From NCBI RefSeq assembly GCF_021155775.2, contig NC_060233.1, positions 7,814,782 to 7,878,781 on the forward strand: a stretch of 64,000 nucleotides of DNA. The letters run 5' to 3'. Numbering within the stretch: the first letter of the stretch is position 1; each line of letters opens with the position of its first letter. Source of the DNA: Neodiprion pinetum (taxonomy: Eukaryota; Arthropoda; Insecta; Hymenoptera; Diprionidae). The position numbers and the translations under genes were made by a program. The notes below the pieces were generated by a model. That model had not been told where the DNA came from, did not search any database, and saw only the letters and a list, made by a program, of their open reading frames with translations. This document shows positions 21,111-32,988 of this stretch, one piece after another.

Positions 21111-21791
21111 TTATTTGAATAATCGAAAAATTACCAAACCAATATATCGTCGTAAAAAAAAATTGATCACATACGTACATACATACACGCATACACACAG
21201 ACGTTCGTCCGAAAATTATTGGAGGTGATTGTCTAAACTTCAAAACGTGGAGATCTAGCGAAAGCTAAACTTTTCATTATCAGGGTGATTAGAATGACTT
21301 CCTTTGTTCTCTGACAACAGAGATACGAGAAGTTGAAAACGGGCCTTTCCTTTTTCCCCCGTTCAACTCCGTCGCACGTCCTCGTGAAAATTCTTCGGCA
21401 AATAAAATCGAGAGCAACGTTTGAATGTCCATTAAATTGACATTCGATCCTCAGTCAGCTCCAAGGAAAAGCATCAATTCGTCAGTTCCGTTCGCGCGGC
21501 TTGTCGATTTCCAAAAACAGAGCTAAGACCCATCGAGCCGATACTAAATTCCACTCATCGTCTCGGTTAATAATAATAATCGGTAAGCCTCGCGATAAAT
21601 CGGCGGACCCAAGTGATGCTGAGTTGGACAGTGCGCGGGGTCCAAATTGACGAGTCTTATCGCGGCCAGTTAAGGTGGCTGTAATCAGCACGATCCTTCG
21701 AGGTGCCCCGGATAACGGCGGGGCCTACTCGAGGGCGGAGACCCGAGACGAGGGCCAGGAAGGCCCCGTCGCCCTGGACACTTCCTGCGGG
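21111..21791. other. non-coding stretch upstream of a candidate exon
   Basis: Becomes CpG-rich after about 21600, leading into the exon at 21792. The frame of that exon stays open upstream to about 21675 but without an earlier ATG, so the region 21660-21791 may be 5' untranslated sequence. Confidence 0.45.
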
Positions 21792-21892
21792 ATGGCGGAG
21801 CCGGATCCCTGTCTTCCTCTGATCCTGCCGCCGAGGTACCGGCTGCGGGACCTCATCCTGGGCGACTATGCCTTCAACGACGACGGCGAGAG
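21792..21892 (+). CDS. candidate 5' coding exon of a host gene
   Basis: Starts at ATG 21792 and ends at donor GAGAG|GTGAGC (GT at 21893). It encodes 33 complete codons, reading MAEPDPCLPLILPP then RYRLRDLILGDYAFNDDGE, and leaves two bases (phase 2). Codon use and high CpG content differ sharply from the surrounding AT-rich DNA, and the YRLRDLILGDYAFNDDGE segment looks like real conserved protein. The rest of the gene is not in view, at least up to the gap at 22156-22255. A second exon with the same phase and similar ending lies at 44319-44686; the two may be alternative first exons. I do not recognise the protein and give no name. Confidence 0.55.
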
Positions 21893-22155
21893 GTGAGCGG
21901 AAAAGATGATCGCGTGGAGAAATGTCGCGGGGAAGGGAAGGGAGTTTTGGAAAACGGGGAGCTAGGTGCGGAAGTTTTTTTTTTTTTAGTCAAATGTTCA
22001 AAACGTCAAAGCTTATGGAAAAAAAGGTTCAATACCTGTTTTACGGAAGATCTAAGCGTAGGAAGAATCCTGCGATTTAAACTCTTGTTCATTATGTAAC
22101 GATTTTGAATAATTATGGTTTTTATTTATTTATCGGGTCCCATTCGAACCCGACC

Positions 22156-22255
22156 NNNNNNNNNNNNNNNNNNNNNNNNNNNNNNNNNNNNNNNNNNNNN
22201 NNNNNNNNNNNNNNNNNNNNNNNNNNNNNNNNNNNNNNNNNNNNNNNNNNNNNNN
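22156..22255. other. assembly gap (100 N)
   Basis: Exactly 100 N, the usual placeholder for a scaffold gap of unknown length. It lies 263 bp downstream of the candidate exon, so an exon or a repeat could be missing. Confidence 0.99.
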
Positions 22256-23568
22256 ATTCGGCACTTTGATAATTTGGAGGAAAAATAATTTCAGGTTGTG
22301 TGTTTTCTTTCCTCATCATTGAAATAAGTAATTTTTGAAACGGATAACTACTGCAGATTTGAAAAATGCGTATTGGTGTGACGTCACCTTGTACAGCACG
22401 TTAAAAACCATGATTCTAAATCGCTTATACGATTTGAAATTATCCTTTTTTACAATAATGAAAATAATCCGAACCGATTAATATAAAATACTTTGAGCCA
22501 TGATTTTTTCCCCATGAAACTTCCTGTTTGAACTTTAGGTATGAAAACTTGTTAGAAGAAATGTTTAAAAGGTCTCACTGAAGCTTGTTTATAGCTCAGA
22601 ATTGAGCTAAAAAAAGTCAAATCCGTCATGTAGTAATAAATTTATAAACACAAAAAATTCATATCACTTGTTCAATTCTTACAAGCCTAGCTGTAGCTCA
22701 TATTTTATTCGTAAATGAATTATCGGCAAATCTTTCGAATTATTAGATTTCGGATAAAAATATTGTATTTTTTTCTGAATCGTAACGTATTATACGTGAG
22801 GGTCGATTATATTTTTCACCGGTCGACAGAACTAGAGAAACAAATCTGCTGCAAACAATTTGTAAGAAATATATTTGCGAATAAAATGCGGTATCTTCTA
22901 CTCGAATCGGAAGAAATGTGTATATGGATTCATCAGTATTAGAATAATAACGTAATTTCTCTGACGTTAACGATCATTTGGCGTTTAGCGTTGAATTTTA
23001 ACGCTTCAACGTTTTATCTGTATCACAAAGATTCTTTATAAAATAAGATTTAACTTGTTAAACAATTCTTATTTTCTCCTGTTTTTGTTTCTACACACAT
23101 TTTTGATCCTGCATCCATCGTTAAATCAATGGCTCAAGGCTTCCGATATTGGAACGAGAATTATTTTCCATATTAAATCGCGGATCATCTGAAAATAATT
23201 CTTCGATACCGCAGAAACGTCCCATCGGATTGGGCAAAAGTCTGTTTCCATCAATTCCAATTTTCATCGAAAACGTAAGTATCCTCAAGACGAGAGGTAA
23301 TTTGCGTGCGAACTGTAATTCGGTCAAGCTTCTCGATTCGAAAACAGAATTGCACTTAATTCACGGCTGGTGAACTCGGTAATTGTAAGCCACTTGAATA
23401 AAAAGCGTCACAGTATAATTTCGGTTACGTTATTCTTTTGAAATTTTACGTTGAAAGCGTTCGTTCGTTACCGCCAACTTGATCCGACTTTTCCTCCAGC
23501 CGTGAAATTATTCCGCGTTTTCTGAATCGCGGAATTTCAACGCTGCCCTTTTCCATCAATCATAAATT
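22256..23568. other. non-coding stretch
   Basis: AT-rich, no supported exon. Small frames near 22715-22942 and 23121-23373 are judged chance. Confidence 0.5.
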
Positions 23569-23684
23569 AAGGTCGTGCGGTATTCCTACCTTTGCCGACC
23601 GAGCAAACTCGGTTTTATTTAATATAGGAAGAAAAAAATGGCGAGTTTGCTCGGTCGGTAAGGGTAGGAATACTGCATGACCTT
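23569..23684 (+). ncRNA. candidate hairpin RNA, 43-bp stem
   Basis: The arms 23569-23611 and 23642-23684 are complementary along all 43 positions with a 30-nt loop. Thirty-nine pairs are Watson-Crick. The other four are G:U if the plus strand is transcribed; on the minus strand they would be A-C mismatches. The stem is longer than most animal pre-miRNAs (about 22-35 bp), so a small MITE or endo-siRNA hairpin is the alternative. No promoter is visible. Confidence 0.45.
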
Positions 23685-25281
23685 GACAAAAGGAAGAAAT
23701 TTCGTCAAGTCTTCACAGCAGGTAGAAGCGAACGGAGCAGAGTAACGTACAAGGTCGAAGGTGAAAATAGCGCGTGGTAAAAAGATTTTATTGCTGTGAA
23801 GTACGAGCAGACCGGGTTGTGTAACAGAGACATTTCGTCTCGAAGGGAAAACTTTAGGGACGATTCGGTGAACCCGACCGTCTGGAGCACGATGCATGTT
23901 ACGATTAGGAGGGTAGAAGAGGCCGTCTTCTGCGATTTTAAGGGTCATCCTTAAAGTCGTACCGCTTCTCGGAGAGCCGTTGTTGTTTATGTTAGGGGAC
24001 TGTATGATCTATAATCCGTGAAGTTTAAGCGTTTCATCCGACCGGCTGATCCTGCAATCGAGAATTCACGAATTTAATATTTATCCTCCAACTCGTCCCC
24101 GAGATGAACGTTGATACGCGCATTAATCATCGACACGGTGAAATTTTCTATCGTTTTATCTCGAGCCAGCTCTCTGCTCTTCGATTCCAATGCATTATTT
24201 AGAGACCCGTCTTATACAGTTATCGATGATCCGTTTTCATAACTGACATTTCGATCAGGGGTGCCAGGCAACTTTGGCTAATTGCGAAAATAAGGGCTCA
24301 CTCGTAATGAAATTATTTATTGTAAAACAAGCGAATACATATAAATACATATTTTATACGAATATCTTGCATATTATAAGCAGAGAATGGACATCCCGTT
24401 AAACATATAAACTATTGAGACTATTAACTGTCAAAAAATAGCAACCACCGCTCTATTGCAATTAATATATTATTGCAACCGTTACTCATAAGAATGGTTC
24501 AACATCGTCGCGAGTGTTCGCATAAACTTACGAGTTCGTCTAATTTCATTTAAGATGGCACAGGAGCCAATAATTCATGACCAAGAAAACTTTTCCTCGT
24601 GGATACGTAGAAAGTTTCGATGAAATATGTCTTGACGCGGTTCACAAATCATCGGGAAGTGATATTCGTGTCAACGTTTTTTAATTTCATAACTAAAATT
24701 AAAGTAATTTTTGTGAAAAATGACCTCTGTTCATGCAGTTCAGTCCTTGTTTTTTTTTCATTGTACCTAGTTTGAAACCCTGAATATTGAAATCAAATAA
24801 CCAAACGATTTCCGAAAGTCATCAATCGACGGCATTTCTTTTTCTACGGTATAAAGTGTGATTACAAAGTCATTGAGTCACTGGCATTCACTTTGGTCAA
24901 GGAGAACTTGCACCGTTTGCCAAAGGTTGACACCTGGGTATGACACTCCCTCGCCTCGTGGAAACGGTGGACGAGTTTAGATCAAAGTGATTAGAAGATA
25001 TCCCCGTAGATCGTTATCCGAGAAATTTATCGTTGCTTCGCGTTGAGGCAGTCAAACTAACCAACCAAGTGTACTTACACATACAATGTACATTGTATAT
25101 TAAACGAGAAACACAACCGCAGAAGTTATACTATCAATGCAAATGTTTGAATATTCTTGCCATTTTTTTTATCAGATGTAAACAAATTTGGTCTAATCGA
25201 TTCGTTCGTTGTTTGACAAAGTTGTATAATTACATGTGTATTCGGCCGGTTGTTTTTCTAACTTTATTCTTTTTCCATCTG
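23685..25281. other. non-coding stretch
   Basis: No supported exon or repeat boundary. Confidence 0.5.
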
Positions 25282-26078
25282 ACGTATTCTTCGAAAATTT
25301 AATTTTCAACCTCAAACTAAGTAGAATTTTAATAGCTTAAGGATTTTTCAAACACTCAAACCGAATTATCTCGAAAACTATACAAGTTGGGAAACTGTTT
25401 TTCGTTCCATTTTGTAGGTAGTCAAATTTTTCTACAAAAAGGTTGAGACTAACATACATCTAATTGTAAGTGGTCGTCTTGTCTTCGATACAAACATTCA
25501 AAGTCGAGGACATTGAATAAATGAATGAAGAACAAAGTGGGTGATAAAGTTTTATTACTATTATTATTATTATTATCCGATAGCCTACTTCCAGTGTGTT
25601 TCGCTACGTTTCAAAATGGTGGAACTTAGATTAATTAGAAAAGTTTCTGTGAGTTAAAATGAAAAAATTGTCCTATCGACGAACTGTACAGTGAGCGGTA
25701 AAAGATAGAGAGAAAATGAAGAGACGTATTATGCAGATGATATAATTTCCCATGAAATAGTTTGCCTAGCATAATTCTTATCATTTTATAACACGAATGA
25801 AATGCAAATTTACAAGTTAACAAGCGGCTTAATTCATTTGTTCAATGCACTCAACTTCAAACGTTAGCATACCTACACGTATATCTATCTACATTAGTCT
25901 CGACCTTTTTGATAAAAAGTTGGATCATCTACAAAATGAAACCAAAAACAGTGTGATATTTCGGTTAGAGTGTTTGCAATATTCAAACCGGATAAGTCAC
26001 CTTTTAGAATTTTACTACCGTTGTCCGATTTCACGAGGCTTGGTTTGATGTTAAAAACTGAATTTTCGAAGAATACGT
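25282..26078. mobile_element. fold-back element, 797 bp
   Basis: The terminal 18 bases (ACGTATTCTTCGAAAATT) are a perfect inverted repeat (25282-25299 and 26061-26078). Long imperfect arms continue inward: CATTTTGTAG, CTACAAAAAGGTTGAGACTAA and their partners near 25900-25950. An ATT microsatellite (25551-25576) lies in the loop. No coding capacity. Confidence 0.7.
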
Positions 26079-26814
26079 AAGAACAGAGAAAAAAAAATTA
26101 AAAAAAAAACAATCTGCCTAATATATACATGCCTATATATGTGTATATATATATACATGACGATTGACCATCTAGAAATGAGCCATTTGGTGAAATTAGC
26201 TGAGAAATCTGACGCTAATTTCACAACCACTGTCAACATTGAACGACCTAATTATCGGCAAGCAAGGGTCTTACCTTTTTTCATAAAATTAATCTCGTAA
26301 AGTAAGGTCACGTGTAGGGGTTCACGAAATTTTGAATCACGGTGTTGTAAGGTGGCGAAATATCGTGAAGGTGAACACCATGATTTGACCGTGTGAGTGT
26401 TTTGGCGCGTATCGAGTTGCGGAGGCGGAACAATTTCCTTTCATAATTCATCCTCACTGGTATTAGTTTCTTCATCTTTTTCTTCTCTCTCTCTCTTTAC
26501 GCCGTTCTGACAAACGTGTATATCAAAGTAATTTAATTTTGACGCCAAATTTCTGAAAAGTCTGCCGCCAACGTCCGGCTCAAACGTTTTCCCGTCTTTC
26601 TTCTCTCAGAAAAGTTGAACGGTATTTTTTCCTTCATTTTTCCCATTTGCTCGCTAACCAAGAACCGGGATTTTTCGCTCATAATATGTCAAAAGGAAGC
26701 ACTCCACGAAGTTTTGAACGAAAGTGTATGTTTCATGCGTGCTCAATATAAAAGACAGCTGGTTGTATCGTACGGAGTAAAGTTTGCTGGAGAATGTATG
26801 TAAAAGATCAGGGA
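26079..26814. other. non-coding stretch
   Basis: A TA-rich tract lies at about 26124-26157, overlapping no gene. No supported exon. Confidence 0.5.
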
Positions 26815-27105
26815 TGGGGTTGAAGTTCCGATTTTGAAAAGTTCCGAAAGCACCTAATTCCGAATTCTTTGGTGGCGAAACTTGAAGTAAAGAAGTTAAA
26901 CTTTGAAGAAACAACAGAGTTTCGAACGGTCGGAACGCCGATGGCTCAAAGTTTTGAAATTCAAGTTAAGATAGAGCAAGGTTTTGAAAATTAAAGTTCC
27001 GTTAGAGCAAAGTGCCAAAAAATTTTTCACTCAAACGTTTACTAATTCTTGCTGGTTGTTGGGGGAGACGAAATTCTAAAAAAATCGAATTCCCCCGCCT
27101 TTGAA
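26815..27105 (+). mobile_element. snap-back repeat family B, partial copy
   Basis: Starts GGGGTTGAAGTTCCG, then AAAAGTTCCGAAAGCACCTAATTCCGAATT and GGTGGCGAAACTTGAAGTA-like blocks shared with 57914-58448 and with the minus strand of 7967-8418. The right end (GAATTCCCCCGCC) is roughly inverted to the left. Internally deleted relative to the other copies. Confidence 0.6.
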
Positions 27106-28904
27106 ATCTGTGAATTGTTGTTCATTTCCAACTGGCTAGACGCCCGACTTATAATTTGGTAATACACCCTCGTGGCTGCGGTAGAACGTTTGGAGACTGA
27201 TTAAAAATTTTCTATAACCAACCCCGGCCACCCATCTAGACCTGGTTAATTTTCCAGGCCTCTAAAGAGGCACGTAGCAGGCTGGCTAGTTCGTGCCGAC
27301 GTAGCGACATGGCCCAAATAATTACTGGGCCAAAGGGCAAGAGGTAACACAGCTTTACTCGACATAATTGGAGGACCTGTCGGCATTTTCATGTGAACAT
27401 CTATACAGGGAGAAACAGTCTATTCCGTATATCGATCATCACCTTCGGTCATCGAATGAAGAGGCGTTTGACTCTTTTAGTCGCACGTCATTGTGCCGAG
27501 TCGACTGATGTAACAAAATTGTATTCTACGGGTTTTGGGGTCAGTAGGAATCTGAAATCAGATTTAAAAAATTCAAGATGGTAGATCTGACATCGTGGAC
27601 AAAAATTTTAAATTTGATTAAATAGGGTCTGAAAACTGCGTCCAGAGGTTTTCTGAGCCGTTGATTGGATTTGCCATGAAGAATTTTCAAAATTTGAATT
27701 CAGATTCGTAATCAGCGATCCCGAAAACCTTTGGACAGAGTTTTTTCTGGTTGAATTTGAAATTTTCGTCCGTCCTATTGGATCCACATCTCGAAATTTA
27801 TAAATCCAATTTCAGATTCGTCATCAGTGACCCCAAGAACTTACAATTTAATAACAAGCATGCATACGCGTAGAGGGATAACTTTCTTAAAAATGAATTA
27901 TTCGTTAAATTTTGACAATTTTCTTCATTCAATTTGTTTTTAACAACAACAATTTACATTATATCGCCATAATTACTCTCGAGTATTGAAAATCTACTAG
28001 TATATCATCAGAATTAGCATAAGACTGCAAAGAAATATCCTGAAAGTTTTAAGAATACTTACCGCTACGACTCAAAACGTTGTGTCTGACGATTGTGCGA
28101 GAACGCGAATAGAAAAAAATGGAATGATATGTTTCCGAATGGTTCAATGCCATATTTGTAAAGCCTGAATCGAACAATCAACTGCATGCACCGAGTGTGA
28201 CTGATAGTACGCAAGTGAAAGAACTTTGATCAGGCTCGGGAGTACAAAACGAATCGAAAAACGCCCGAAATGTGGGATTTCATAAACGAAACACGGTTGA
28301 TTGAATCCGGTGATGCGGACTGACAATGGATTAGAGCAGAATTAAAAAATTACTCAACGATGTGGACCGAAATCTACACCGAACTATCAAAATTTTGTCT
28401 GGGCTGGTGGTATTCTTGGATTAAACAATCGTTTGCCCAGTAATGAAAAATTTGTCCGGTTTGTATTTTGTAATTTACCGAGTATGAGATACCTACACGT
28501 AGCATCTCAGGTCTTGAAGCGCTACACTTGACACTAATTTGCATCGACCCGTGTTTCTATTTCTGGCGAACCTGGTCGTAAATATATGCAGCTGAAATAT
28601 TTTCATCGGAAATAAATTTTAGGAGAATATTACATCTTTTTTGGCGTGAGCTTCGCGATTCAACAACCTGAAATAAAAAAGACGTGTTCGCATTTTTTTT
28701 TTTTTGTAAACAAGGTCTGCGGCTTTCTGGGGAGATTTTTGAAAAAAATCACTTTGCGAATGCATCGCAGAAGTTGGAAACTACTGTCAATGATTAATTA
28801 CGCTGTTACGGTGTGCAGAAGCAAAGTCATTTAAAAATCACTGTGAATCTTACAATTTTGAAGAACGTTCGAAGGATGTTTTAAATTTTTCGCAGAAACT
28901 TTGA
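27106..28904. other. non-coding stretch
   Basis: Contains two units (about 27695-27840) related to the tandem repeat at 20742-21110. No supported exon. Confidence 0.5.
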
Positions 28905-29785
28905 TTCGAAATTGATTCGGCCAGGTTCTCCTGAGTATCGATAACCTTTAAAATTTCTGCATCTGCACTTTTGAACGTTTGGTAAGCGATAACGTGCAAG
29001 CTATAAATCCGAGACAAAAATGTCTGAGGTTTTTTTTTCACGTTATTAGAGTCTCTAGATGGGCATTTTTCAAAAAAAAAATTAAAAAATTTCGACTCAA
29101 TTTAGGGGGTTTTATTACAATTTTCATACTTTGGATGGCAGTGCACTTTAAACTATAACTCCAGAAGAAATCTTTCAACGAGCATTTTTGTCTTCTTTCA
29201 ATTCTCTAAATTCGTATCTTTTTTTTTTTTCTTTTAGTTACAAATTGTACGTCCCGAAATAATGACATTTTTCATCGTAAGAAAGTGGGATTGGGCCTGT
29301 TATATTTTTTTGTTTTTTGATGTGTATTTATATAAAAAAAACCCGAATTCGAAAAATTCGAATTTACGATTGAAGAAAATGGAAAAGAAAGAAGAACTTT
29401 CCTATAAAGCAAGTAAAAAAGAATGGAATTTAAAAAAAAAGCCTTTGAATACGTTTGCAAGAAAAATAAATACGCATATAGAGAATTGAAAAGGGAATAA
29501 AAATGCTCAGTGAAACATTTCTCCTAGAGTTATAGCTTAAGGTGTACTCCGATCCAAGGTATTAAAATTACAATAAAACCCCTTAAATTGAGTCACAAAT
29601 TTTTTTTTCAAAGATACACATGTAGAGAATCCAATAACGTGAAAAAAACTCCTTGGATGTTTTTGTCACAGAGTTACAGTTTGCACCTTACCGCTAACCA
29701 AACGTCAAGAAGTGCAAATGCAAAAATCTATGGTGTCATCTTTTATCGTGAAATTTTTCTCCCTAAATTCACGGAGAGAAGAAGA
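28905..29785. mobile_element. long palindromic element, about 880 bp
   Basis: Left arm blocks (GCACTTTTGAACGTTTGGTAA, TTTTTTTTTCACGTTATTAG, TTTAGGGGGTTTTATTACAA, AGCATTTTTGTC) reappear as reverse complements in the right arm (29450-29750). The arms are about 75-80% identical by eye with a central part near 29240-29440. Exact edges are uncertain. Open frames in the centre are A-rich and not supported. Confidence 0.65.
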
Positions 29786-32557
29786 TTCGGATATAAAATT
29801 GAACCCGAGGTTACATAAAGATGATTAAATTTCAGCTGCGTTAAATCGCCGCCGCAGAGCAACCATGACAATATCATCGTGTCACGGACGATATATCCGA
29901 TGTCTTTTCTGCCCGGAGATGCAAAAAGCGGTTAACGATTGGAAAGAGAATCGAGTATCGCTTTCCTTTGATTTAGGATCGCGCTCCGTTCGAATATTGA
30001 TCTCGTTGTTTGCACCGAGTATAATAATTCACACCAAGGATCCGAGCCTTGGAGCGGAAAGGATCCTTAGTGATGACGCTTTCAGGGATGGGGCTCTTGG
30101 CATAATTAATACACCGGAATATTTTTAAACTTCCGGTATAAACCTCACGACGCTCCTACTTCGAATATTTGATGACTAGGCTGCTTTAGACGATGAACTG
30201 ATACGGCGTAACTCGATTTCCATGCTCTTTTACAGCCAATAATGCGCGCGGGTTGAAAAGTCCACTCATTCGTTTCACAACTATTTATATCATACGTCGA
30301 GATGACGGAACGAAGAAGAAGAAACGATTAAATTCGTTTCGGCATCGCTTTAGACTGCATCGAGAATCGTTGACGCTATTGCTTTTCTGAAAGTCATGAA
30401 GGGGGAATGCAGCTAACGATAAAAACCGGAAATTGAAGAAGATGCTCCAACTCTCGTGGAACATCGTTCAGGGAATACCTGATTTTTTCTTTTTTACTTT
30501 TTACGGTCAATTCAATCTCGGTCTGATTCATATCGTAATTTTGCGCGAACTCTAAAGTATGGAAATTTATGGACTTGGGAAAAGTTTCAAAAAGGGTAGA
30601 TCTCTGAACTGCAACTTGCCTTCACGCTGCAGCTACGAGTACTTGAAGCTTCGCTAAAGATTTATCAGGTTTACAGTTCAGTTTAAACAATGTCCAATCG
30701 AAGGAGTTATCAGATAAAGACCGAACGAATTAAAGTCAGGTTACTCGAGTTTAATTAGGTCTAAACAATGTGAAAAAAAAAAAACTGTTTTGAATAGGCA
30801 GAGCTTATTAACAATTTTGAAGTCTCCGTACTACTCAGCTTTTTTCTTTTAAGAAAAGAAAAAAAAAAAAAAAACACTGTAATATCTATATCCAGTATGA
30901 GAAAAAATCCTCTTCTTTTTTTTTCCTCTCTGTTACCGAACTCACGAAAAATCGTCTGTACCGAAATTTTTATTCAGCATTTTAATTGCAACCGGAAAAA
31001 ATTAACTGAAGCATAAAATTCATACCGTATATGCCAAAAAAAAAAGAAAGTTTTATTTAGAAATATATTCATTTCGTCAAAAATCCAGGTCAGACGATCT
31101 GTGAAAAATTCATTTGTGAACGAGTTGAGCTGTTATTTATCTGTCGGAATTCAACCAACTCTCTGTACGAATTTGATATAATATAAGCTTTCTCAGACCA
31201 TAAGTTGATAGTCGCTCAACTGTTTCGATAAAATTTAACGTGTCTTAATTTTTTTTTCCCCTTGTATCAAGCATACAATACTTTTCCGATAAAACGTGTA
31301 AAAACTAAATTCAATTATTGGTTTCAAACATCCGTTCGTTAGTTCTGCCGCTGCGAACTTTTTCGTTCGAACTGTACACCGTACTGTACATCCTTAAGTG
31401 GGTCGGAAAACTTACTTACCTCTACTTGTACAATAAACACGGTGAATAGCACCGAACGGGTATACAATGTAAGGATGATCGATGGAAGGCTGCAAAACGC
31501 GTGTAAGACAGAGGTCCGAAGGTATTATCGGTGAGATATTCACCGCTATATTCCCATTCTGCGAATATGTCAGCTTGTGAATCCTTTCATCCTTTGACCC
31601 TCTGAACATTTTTTATTTGCACAATTCGGAGCTGCGGGTGCGGAGAAAAGACAAACCGACACCCATATTTGTTCAGGATCAGTGTGTCAGCACTGGAGTA
31701 GTAAAGTTTAAGTACCACTTCTCACGACTGTCCGTTAACCATTTAATACCTATTCGTCGTTTGTACCCGTGATACAATGCAGGCTCGTTCATTTCGATCA
31801 ATTCGCTTATTTTTAGTACCCAGAGCACAATCGATATGGAGAAAAATGTTTCGACGATCAATTTGCTCGACTTTCAGAATAAATGAACGATACGTCAACG
31901 TCCGGATTGATTTGCCTTTATTTTAACATACCGTCTCTCGGCGACGCTGGATTGTAGATACGAAGAAGAAATGAGTCTCTTTTTACCACGTACCTGCAAA
32001 CTTTGTGAAATTATCTAAATAAGCCGGTCTTTGTTCTCGGATTTTTAGAAATCGCTGCGATGTAATCGAGGAAACAGGAAGCTTCGTTGCGAAATGATTG
32101 CTGCCATTTTCAACGGATATACGATCGAATGGAATTTCCGGTATATGGAACGGCGTGAGGAAAGAATGTGAAGTAAAGTGATAAGTGCGATAAAGGGTGC
32201 AGTCGAGCGAAGATAACAGCAGCAGTGTAGCACCAGGAAGGAATGAATTCATGCGAGGACGACAATAGCTCGGAAATGTAGCTTCGTTGACTTTCTCTGC
32301 AAAAACGTGTTTAAACGTACGTCGCCGCGTTCTCTTCGTCGGTTCGCGATATTCGATAATCCATTGTTATGCCTCACCTTACTCGTGAAAATTGTTCTCC
32401 TACGTAAAACTCGCACTTTATCTAGAATCACGTGCCGTTTAAGGAGGTTGGTTGGCAAGGAATCGATACTATTCATTGATTTTATTTTTTATTACAAGGT
32501 AGTCGTACACTGAGTATTCATCGCGTTATTATAATCCTAAGCAATGAAGATATGTTA
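29786..32557. other. non-coding stretch
   Basis: No supported exon. A-runs and T-runs occur near 30771-30875 and 30918. Confidence 0.5.
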
Positions 32558-32988
32558 CACTGAGAAAAATTTCGTTTGTTACGGTAACTAGAAAAATTCA
32601 GTAAAACAGATATCGACGAAAAAACGTGCTTGAATATTATCGGAATTACGAAAAACGAGGTACGCCTAACCATTTCGCGCTACTGTCGATCCTTTTTTGG
32701 TAATTGCAAGGCAAAATCAGTTTGTTAGGTTTAGTCTACTTTTTTAGTTAAACAAGGCTTTAACGTCAATTTATTCTTGCACGAGCATTAAATTTTCGCA
32801 ACGGTTGCAAGAAAATATAGCAAGAGTGACGGCAATGAGAAAGAATAGTAACGGATACCAGACTTTCCGGTAACAGCTAGATAACTAATTTTCATTTTCT
32901 ACCCAGAAAACTATATTTTTCGATCGTGGGGAAAAATGAAAATATTTAAGGACCGAGCGGTAACCGGAACTAAAAATTTCTCGCAGTG
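32558..32988 (+). mobile_element. MITE family A, copy 2
   Basis: 431 bp, the most complete-looking copy: begins CACTGAGAAAAATTTCG and ends ATTTCTCGCAGTG. Confidence 0.85.
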
